Of a stretch of 64,000 nucleotides of DNA, positions 57,515 to 64,000 are shown piece after piece. The notes below the pieces were generated by a model. It searched no databases. It was given only the letters and a program-made list of their open reading frames with translations, and was not told the DNA's origin. Numbering within the stretch: position 1 is the stretch's first letter; each line of letters begins with the position of its first letter. Position numbers and translations under genes: made by a program. The stretch is from JAWVFM01 sp963771655 (lineage in GTDB: Bacteria; Actinomycetota; Thermoleophilia; Solirubrobacterales; 70-9), in NCBI GenBank assembly GCA_963771655.1, contig CAVYUG010000012.1, positions 32,047 to 96,046 of the forward strand. Reading direction: 5' to 3'.

Positions 57515-57727
57515 TCACGCGAAGACGACGATGGCCGGGCGATGTGCGGACGTGTTCGCCAGGGTGACGATCTGCTCGGCGGGGCTGTAACCCCTTCCCG
57601 AAAGCGTGATCTTGTAGACCCCGGCCGAGAGCAGCAGCATGTGGTTCGTGATCCCGACAGGCTGTCCGTCCGCCAGCACGTTGCGGTCCGGCGTCTCGTC
57701 GAACTTGACGATGAGGAATTGGAGCAT
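57515..57727 (-). CDS. Small PEGA-like protein
   Basis: 70 residues. ATG 57,727 follows CTGGAGGGCGCC. LQFLIVKFDETPDRNVLADGQPVGITNHMLLLSAGVYKITLSGRGYSP reads as a beta-sandwich of the PEGA kind (a glycine turn before an ITL strand). No signal peptide. Thirteen bases before the patatin-like gene, so probably one transcript. Function unknown. Confidence 0.6.
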   Translation of the reverse strand: MLQFLIVKFDETPDRNVLADGQPVGITNHMLLLSAGVYKITLSGRGYSPAEQIVTLANTSAHRPAIVVFA

Positions 57728-58434
57728 GGCGCCCTCCAGGAGGGGTTCGCGCGGTTCATGCGGCACAAGTGTCGGACCGGCGTGCGCAGCGCGGCGCGAT
57801 CGAGAGCCGCTGGTTGACGGTTTCACCGCTCTTCGCATCTTCGCTTCCCGAATGAAGGCCGTGGCGCGCTGTCGGCAGATCCCATAACGGCGCCTGTTCG
57901 CTGCCGCGCTTCGGCTTGAAACGGGACGTCGATCGAGCATTCAGCTGTACCCTGGTCGGATGCCCGTTACAACCCGTCGACCGGCGGCGGGCGCAAAGAG
58001 GCCCATCGTCCTGGAGGCGATGGCAGCCTCGCCCGGGTTCCCGCGGCGGCAGCCCGCGCCTTGCTGCAACCATCGCGCGACGCACGCAAGCCGCAAGGCG
58101 ATGGATGGCGGCGGTCTTGCCGGTGCGTTCGCTGCAAAGCAGCATTCGATTGAACGATCCTTCTCGCTGCAAAGTATTTGAACGACATAATATATGTTGA
58201 TCCTAAATAGACTGCAGTTTCTTCATGATACCGAGCGATGTGACCATCTTCACTTTACTAACAGGAATCATCCAAGTAGCATCGATCATCGTCCGAGACC
58301 GTTCCGGGGGGAGACCAACAACGGGGCCAAGACGGCTGCATCCCTACATACTCTGAGCACTGCCCGCGCCGGTCGGCCGATCCGCGGCAGCCGGGATTGC
58401 GTGTCCTTGTCAATGATGTCAGCAGGAGAAAGCG
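57728..58434. other. Gene-free gap with AT-rich promoter region before the sheath gene
   Basis: About 700 bases without a convincing gene. The stretch 58,160-58,290 is clearly AT-rich (ATAATATATGTTGATCC, TTTACTAACAGG) and likely holds the divergent promoters of the PEGA-like and sheath operons. A clean ribosome-binding site GCAGGAGAAAGCG precedes the sheath ATG at 58,435. Confidence 0.55.
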
Positions 58435-60811
58435 ATGGTTCAGGTGAGCTATCCCGGCGTCTACGTGGTCGAGGTGCCGAGCGGGGTCCACACCATCACG
58501 GGGGTCGCCACCTCCATCGCCGCCTTTCTCGGCCGCACCGCCAAGGGGCCGATGAACACGGCGGTCCGCTGCCTCAGCCTCGCCGACTTCTCGCGCACCT
58601 TCGGCGCCGCGGTCCCGGAAAGCGACCTCAGCCAGAGCGTGCGGCTGTTCTTCGCCAACGGCGGCACAGACTGCTACATCGTTCGTCTCGCCGCCGGTGC
58701 GCAGGCGGCCCGCATCACGCTGCGCTCGCTGGCCGGGCAGAACATGCTCGTCGTCACGGCGAAGAGCGCGGGCATCTGGAGCAACGGGCTGCGCCTCGAG
58801 GTCAGCTACAACACGCCCAACCCGGACGGGAGCTTCACCCTCACCGTCATCGAGGAGGACGGCGCCACCGAGGTGTCGCGCGAGACGCACGCCAACCTCG
58901 ACATGGACCCGGCCTCGCCGCGCTTTGCGCCGGCGTTCCTGACCCAGAGCTCGGCGCTCATCGACGCAGCCCTGCATGCCGACGCGCAGCCGGGCGGTGC
59001 GGCCGACATCGCGGTGCTCGCCAACAGCTTCGCCGGCTTCAGCCAGACCCGCCCCTTCCTGACGACGCCCATCGCCGGCTTCCGGACCGAGCTCGCCGCC
59101 TTGCTCAGCGCCACGCCGCTGCTGCAGATCAGCGTCGACGGAAGCCCCTATGTCCCCATCACGCTCGCGGACGTGCTGACGCCGCTGCCGGCAAACTGGA
59201 CCCTGGCGACCATGGTCCCGCGCATCCAGCAGGTCATCAACGACCAGCTGCTGCTGGCCCTGCCCGGCGCCAGCGTCGCCGTCACGTTCCAGACGGTCGG
59301 CAACTTCACGACCTTCCGGATAGCCTCGGCCACGGCGCTGAGGCGCAGCGTCAACATCCGGCGCGGGGCCAGCACCGATTTCGCCAGTCCGGCGATGCTC
59401 GGACTCGACCAGGGCGGCATCGAGCCGGCGCGCTACAGCAACTTCCGCCCGGTGCCGACGGCGGCCTTCTTCACGCCGGTCGACCAGATCCTCGCGCTGG
59501 GCGGCCTGCAGCGCGACGACATCACCTCCATCGCCGTCAACGGGCAGCCGCCGGTCGCCTTCAGCTTCGCAACGCTGACGCCGGCCGCGACCGATCCCTG
59601 GATCCTCGATTCCGGCGGCGGCAACGACGGCATCCGCGAGAAGCTGCGCGCCATCGTCTCGGCCGTGAATGCCGTCGGCGGCTTCCCGTGGCGCGCCGAG
59701 CTGTGGGGCTATCATCTGGCGTTCATCGCCCGCTCGGGCCCGATCAGCACGGTGGCGGCCAGCGTCGTCTCCGCGGCCAACGCCCTGCTGGGCGGCGCCA
59801 ACTTCACGCGAAACGTGCGGCGCTACACGCTGGGCAGCACCGGCGCGGAGCACCTTCCAGGCGCCCGCGGTGGCGGCCGATGCCGGCACCGACGGCACCG
59901 CGCCGGGACTGCCGGAGTTCCTCGGCGACCAGGCGCAGCAGACCGGATTCTACGCCCTCGACCCCGTCGACCTCTTCAACCTGATGGTCATCCCGGCCGA
60001 CCAGGGCATCCCGCCGGCCACGCATCTGAGCCTGTGGGGACCGGCCAGCGACTACTGCGCCGACCACCGCGCCTTCCTGCTCATCGATCCGCCGCCGGAC
60101 TGGGTCGCCAACGGCCGGCCGGCCGTCGTCACCAACACCACGCTGCTCAACGACCTGCGCGCGCTCGTGGTCAAGCAGAACTCGGCCGTGTTCTTCCCGC
60201 GCCTCAGGATCAGCGACGGCGGGCTGCCGCGCTATATCGGGCCGGCGGGCGCCATCGCCGGCCTCATGGCGCGCATCGATTCGACCCGCGGCGTCTGGAA
60301 GGCGCCGGCCGGCATCGAGGCCGACCTGCGCGGCATCATCGACCTCGAGGTGAACCTGACCGACCTCGAGAACGGCGTGCTCAACAAGCTCGGCCGGCAA
60401 CTGCCTGCGCAAGTTCCCGGCGCGGGTTCGTCTACTGGGGCGCGCGCACGCTCGACGGGTCCGACGACAACCCAGCGAGTGGAAATACATCCCGATCCGC
60501 CGGTTCGCGCTCTTCCTGGAGGAGATCGCTCTTCCGCGGCACCAAGTGGATCGTGTTCGAGCCGAACGACGAGCCGCTGTGGGCCAAGATCCGGTATGAA
60601 CCTCAGCGCCTTCATGATGGGGCTCTTCCGCCAGGGCGCCTTCCAGGGCACGACGCCCGACAAGGCGTTCTACGTGAAGTGCGACGCCGAGACGACGACG
60701 CAGAACGACCGCAACCTCGGCATCGTCAACATCGAGGTCGGCTTCGCGCCGCTGAAGCCCGCCGAGTTCGTGGTCATCAAGATCCAGCAGATCGCCGGCG
60801 ACCTGACCTGA
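58435..60811 (+). CDS. Contractile tail sheath protein, two frameshifts
   Basis: About 790 residues. Starts VQVSYPGVYVVEVPSGVHTITGV, the beta-strand arm found in phage and eCIS sheaths (Afp2-4/Pvc2-4), continues with FLGRTAKGPMNTAV, a long variable insertion, and after shifts near 59,850 and 60,418 the conserved C-terminal domain: FVYWGARTLDG, YIPIRRFALFLEE, GTKWIVFEPNDEPLWAKIR, FMMGLFRQGAFQG and FYVKCDAETTTQNDRN. Forms the outer contractile cylinder around the tube. First gene of the tail cluster. Confidence 0.88.
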
Positions 60812-60839
60812 CCGACGGTCCCGCAACGAGGGCAGCGAC

Positions 60840-61365
60840 ATGCCCACCGGATTCGTCAAGAACGCACATCGCGTCGACCCGTACAAGAACTACAAGTTCC
60901 GCGTCGTGTGGGACGGCAAGCCCGTGCTCGGCGTGTCAGCAAGGTCGGCGCGCTCAAGCGCACGACCGACGGTCGTGTCGCACCGCGCGGGCGGCGAGAA
61001 CAGCACCGACCACAAGTCGCCGGGCCGCACGCAGTACGACGCCGTCACCCTGGAGCGCGGCATCACCCACGACCCCGAGTTCGAGAAGTGGGCGAACAAC
61101 GTCCATCCCTACGCCGGCGACGCCGCCATGGACCTCGTCGACTACAAGAAGGAGCTGACCCTCGAGGTCATGGACGAGAAGGGCCAGGTCGCGCTGCGCT
61201 ACTTCCTGCACGGCTGCTGGGTGAGCGAATTCACCGCGGTCCCGGAGCTCGACGCCAACGCCAATGCCGTCGCGATCGAGATCGATCAAGATCGAGATCG
61301 ACGGCTGGGAGCGCGACCTCGACACCAAGGAGCCCGACGAAGCCAGTCCCGTCCCGGTCGGGTAA
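60840..61365 (+). CDS. Tail tube protein (Afp1/Pvc1-like), frameshifted
   Basis: About 175 residues. FVKNAHRVDPYKNYKFRVVWDGKPV, HRAGGENSTDHKSPGRTQYDAVTLERGITHD, FEKWANNVHPYAGDAAMDLVDYKKELTLEVMDEKG, CWVSEFTAVPELDANANAVAIE. This is the TIGR02241-type tail tube of contractile systems. Shifts near 60,945 and 61,295; the intact C-terminus reads KIEIDGWERDL and stops at TAA 61,363. It follows the sheath gene by 28 bases. Confidence 0.85.
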
Positions 61366-61395
61366 GCCTGCATGACGGCCGCGGGGGAGATGTGA

Positions 61396-62217
61396 ATGGC
61401 CGCCACCGCCGCAAGCCGCCGGTCCTCGTTCCCGGCGCTGCCCGCCGCTTTGACGGAAGCGTTCGACGCGCGCGACCTGCGCCTGCGCCGCTTCGGCGCT
61501 TCCGGCGAGGACCTCGCGATCGATCTCTCCGCGGGGGCGCTGCCGCGGCTTGTCACCGCGGTGCTCGCGGCCTGCACCGAGCGGGCCGACGGCAGCGCGC
61601 CGCCCGAGCCGTTCTTCTGGGCGCTGGAGGCCGGGACGCGCGTGGCGTGCCTGCTGCGGCTCGTGGCGCTCGACGACGTCGATGAGCTGACGACCCTCGC
61701 GGCCTGCGCCAATCCTGCCTGCGCGCGGCCGATCGAGATCGCGCTGGCGATAGCGGAGCTGCTGGCGCTGCAGGAGCAGCGGCCGGAGGGGCCGGTCGCC
61801 GTCGGTCCGCTGCGGCTGCGGCGCCCGACCGGCGAGGATCAGCGCAGCTGGGGCGCCATGGTCTTCGCCGACGCCGAGGCTGCACGGCTGGCGCTCCTGC
61901 GCACGCTCACGGTGGCGGGCGGCGTGGAGCCCGCCGCGCTCGATTTCGCGGCGATCGAGGCCGCGCTCGACGATGCCGATCCCCTCGTCGATTTCAGCCT
62001 GACGGCGCAATGCCCCTTCTGCGCGCAGGGCGCGCAGGTCAGCGTCGACCTGGCGGCGCTCGCGCTCGCCCGCCTGCGCCAGGCGCAGGGCGGGCTCATC
62101 GAGACCGTGCATCTGCTGGCCACGCGCTACCACTGGAGCGAGCCGCAGATCCTGTCGATCCCGCTCTGGCGCCGCGCCCGCTATCTCGCCCTGATCGACC
62201 GCGACGGGGCCGCCTGA
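61396..62217 (+). CDS. Baseplate hub-chaperone-like protein with zinc cysteines
   Basis: 273 residues. Resembles T4 Gp26/Gp51-type baseplate chaperones common in eCIS clusters: an N-terminal LPAALTEAFDARDLRLRRF, two CxxxxC/CxxC pairs (ACANPACARP and CPFC) that could bind zinc, and the closing RYHWSEPQILSIPLWRRARYL pattern. Intact frame, TGATG overlap with the next gene. Its exact chaperone role is inferred from position between tube and terminator genes. Confidence 0.68.
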   Translation: MAATAASRRSSFPALPAALTEAFDARDLRLRRFGASGEDLAIDLSAGALPRLVTAVLAACTERADGSAPPEPFFWALEAGTRVACLLRLVALDDVDELTTLAACANPACARPIEIALAIAELLALQEQRPEGPVAVGPLRLRRPTGEDQRSWGAMVFADAEAARLALLRTLTVAGGVEPAALDFAAIEAALDDADPLVDFSLTAQCPFCAQGAQVSVDLAALALARLRQAQGGLIETVHLLATRYHWSEPQILSIPLWRRARYLALIDRDGAA

Positions 62218-63040
62218 TGCCCTATCTCGCGCGCCTCATCGAACAGAGCGGCATGGTCGTCGGCAAGCGCGAGACCGGCGTGTCGGCTGGCGCCGGGCCT
62301 CAGCCGCTCGAGCTCGACAGCTTCCGCGATGCCCCGCCCCCGGCGCCAGCAGACGCGCAGCCGCCAGGCCCGGCTGCGGGCGAGGCCGCGCCGCCCGCGC
62401 CGGAGCGGGAGCCGCATGCGGATCCAGTCTTTCATCATCCGGCCCCAGCGCCGGATCCGGTGTCGCTGGCACAGCGGCAGCATCGGTCGGCGGAGGAGCC
62501 GCCGGTCGAGGTCGTCGTCGAGATCGGTCCGTCGCCGGCTGCGGCCGCTTCCCCGCAGACGGCGCCTGTGACGGTGCCGCGCACGGAGATCGTCGCGGAG
62601 GTCGTCGAAGTGACCCCGCCGGCGACGCGCCTTCCGCCGAGCCGGCACGGGTCGCGGACAGATCGCCGGCCCCACCGCCGGGCCGCCCGCCGACGCTGGC
62701 CGAGGTGCGGGCCTGGGTCGCCGCGACGCCCGCGCCCGGCGAGCCCGGCTCCGCGCCGCGCGCCGCGGCGCCCATCGAGACCGCCGAGACGTGCCGGCGC
62801 CGGCGCGCGGTCGTCCCGCCGCCTCGAACCGGGCGCGCCACGCGCGAGCCGGCGGCCGCGCCTCCGGGCGCGATCGAGGCCGCGCAGGACGTGCATCTCA
62901 CGATCGGCAGCATCGTCGTGACCGTCGATGGGCCGGAGACGGCGCCCGCCGCCGCAGCTTCGCCGGCGCCGCGCCCGGCAGCGCCGCGGCGCGACGTCGG
63001 CGCCTCGACGCGCCTGCAGCGCCACTACCTGCGGACCTAG
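62218..63040 (+). CDS. Pro/Ala-rich tail-cluster protein, frameshifted
   Basis: About 273 residues. MPYLARLIEQSGMVVGKRETG, a long Pro/Ala/Glu linker, a shift near 62,650, and a C-terminal beta segment HLTIGSIVVTVDG followed by TRLQRHYLRT. Such short beta motifs after proline-rich linkers are typical of small accessory proteins in eCIS operons. Coupled to the upstream gene (TGATG). Confidence 0.6.
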
Positions 63041-63053
63041 GGAGGAACACCCC

Positions 63054-64000
63054 TTGGCCCTGGAGGATTCCGGCAGAGCCATCGGCGCCACGACGCGGAT
63101 CCTGCGCGAGCGTCTGCTGGCGCGCCTGCAGACGCTGCTGTCGGACGTCACCGTCGGGCGGCCGGAGCCGCCGCGCGGCGCCCTCAACAACCCGCGCCTC
63201 AACCTCTTCCTCTACGAGGTTCAGGTGGACGGCCATCTGCGCAACCAGCCGCTCGACGAGGGCCAGCCGGCGCCGCTGTGGCTCGTGCTGCGCTACCTGC
63301 TCACCGCCTTCGACCGCGACGGCGAGAGCGACAGCATCAGCGCCCATGAGCTGCTCGGGCTCGGCATGCGCGAGCTGCAGGACCTGAACTTCCTCACTGC
63401 CAACGGCAACGTCGCGCTGAACGACAGTCCCGACATCCTCAAGATCACCTTCGAGGACGCAACCACCGAGCTGCTATCCAAGATCATGCAGGGCAGCGAG
63501 GAGCGCTATCGCTGCTCGTCGGCCTTCCAGGTGCGGCCGGTGATGATCGCGCCCGGCACGCCGCCCGAATATGCGCTGCTGGTCGGCGTCGACTACCAGA
63601 ACAACGCGATCATCGGCGAGGACGGCATCCGCATCCCGGTGCTGCCGTCGCTCGGCCCGTCGATCACCAGGGTCTCGCCGCCGCGCTTCGAGGTCGGCGC
63701 GAGCGTGACGGTGGAGGGCAGCGACCTGCACCTCTCCGGCTTGTCGGTCCAGCTCGGCCCGGTCGAGCTGCCGGTGACGACGCAGCGCCCGGACCGGCTG
63801 ACCTTCGACGTCGCGCCGGCGCTCGCCAACGGCGCCACCATCTCGGCCGGCGAGCTGCCGCTCGCCGTCGTCCAGCAGCTGCCCAACGGCAAGCGCCGCT
63901 CGAGCAACCTGCTCGGCGCCGGCCTGATGCCGCGCGTGACCGCCGCCGCGCGGCGCACGAGCCTGGCGGCCGGCGGCCTCGTCTTCGGCTTCATCGATCT
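63054..64000 (+). CDS. DUF4255 (Pvc16/Afp16-like tail terminator) protein, partial
   Basis: TTG at 63,054 after GGAGGAACACCCC opens a clean frame to the window edge (315 codons, no stop). LALEDSGRAIGATTRILRERLLARL, then LNNPRLNLFLYEVQVDGHLRNQPLDEGQPAPLWLVLRYLLT is the DUF4255 signature, and ITRVSPPRFEVGASVTVEGSDL begins an IPT/TIG-like domain. DUF4255 proteins cap the tail in eCIS (Pvc16). The rest lies beyond the window. Confidence 0.85.
   Translation, partial: MALEDSGRAIGATTRILRERLLARLQTLLSDVTVGRPEPPRGALNNPRLNLFLYEVQVDGHLRNQPLDEGQPAPLWLVLRYLLTAFDRDGESDSISAHELLGLGMRELQDLNFLTANGNVALNDSPDILKITFEDATTELLSKIMQGSEERYRCSSAFQVRPVMIAPGTPPEYALLVGVDYQNNAIIGEDGIRIPVLPSLGPSITRVSPPRFEVGASVTVEGSDLHLSGLSVQLGPVELPVTTQRPDRLTFDVAPALANGATISAGELPLAVVQQLPNGKRRSSNLLGAGLMPRVTAAARRTSLAAGGLVFGFID

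Noticed and set aside
58194..59984. Long frames on both strands overlapping the tail sheath gene
   Set aside because: Low-complexity shadow frames; the sheath frame has clear motifs and a ribosome-binding site.
58435..64000. Prophage
   Set aside because: Only contractile tail components are seen, in eCIS order with DUF4255; no capsid, terminase, lysis or integrase gene in the window. Remains open beyond the right edge.

Overview
The window is GC-rich and reads as two blocks that probably do not come from the same kind of organism. Positions 1 to about 48,100 look like an actinobacterium, most likely of class Thermoleophilia (Solirubrobacterales-like). The markers are a fused E2-E1 2-oxoglutarate enzyme of the Kgd type, a c-di-AMP (ydaO-type) riboswitch in front of an NlpC/P60-like exported protein, a decaprenyl-phosphate phosphoribosyltransferase, DUF3817 and DUF559/AbiEi-type proteins, and frequent GTG/TTG starts. 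Positions 48,142 to 64,000 look alphaproteobacterial: an LacI-controlled YtfQRT-YjfF-type sugar importer, then a patatin-like lipoprotein and a contractile injection (eCIS/phage-tail-like) gene cluster. The switch falls inside an O-antigen-ligase gene that loses its 3' end, so a chimeric assembly is the simplest explanation; a real horizontal insertion is the alternative.

Left block, 1-21 kb: a STAS anti-sigma antagonist converges on a potADBC polyamine importer operon. Then come the riboswitch-controlled cell-wall protein, a GST-like thioredoxin-fold protein next to a 29-bp tandem repeat, an SDR, aconitase, a two-domain VOC protein, DUF3817, and a very large kgd gene that carries two lipoyl domains fused to E2 and E1. 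An AAA ATPase and a zinc-ribbon protein precede a two-gene unit (bidomain fatty acyl-CoA reductase-like SDR plus alkyl-DHAP synthase-like flavoprotein) that could supply ether lipids.

Left block, 21-36 kb: a putative lipoprotein; a large exported protein with an exordium-like head, a PKD domain and nine cysteine-containing repeats; an AbiEi/DUF559 protein; an AAA-TPR-adenylate cyclase signalling protein with a VOC gene; DPPR synthase; a DUF4143 ATPase preceded by three exact-length 23-bp repeats; an exported alpha/beta hydrolase; and an exported His-rich CARDB protein.

Left block, 36-48 kb: a decayed hicAB pair, two acyl-CoA dehydrogenase subunits, tandem exported glycosidase-like proteins, two small conserved unknowns, a coiled-coil/HhH protein, and a surface-polysaccharide segment (NDP-sugar epimerase, polyprenyl glycosylphosphotransferase, C-terminally anchored protein, O-antigen ligase).

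Right block: aldo/keto reductase, SIS-domain isomerase and LacI diverge from a sugar ABC importer (binding protein, ATPase, two permeases). Then come a patatin-like lipoprotein and a small PEGA-like protein, and on the other strand tail sheath, tail tube, a baseplate-chaperone-like protein, a proline-rich protein and a DUF4255 protein that runs off the end.

Two families of short palindromic repeats are scattered in the left block. One copy lies inside the kgd coding region, and one contains a probable start codon. Many genes carry single-base frameshifts, densest between about 46 and 54 kb, which looks like consensus sequencing error rather than biology. I saw no rRNA, tRNA or CRISPR array.
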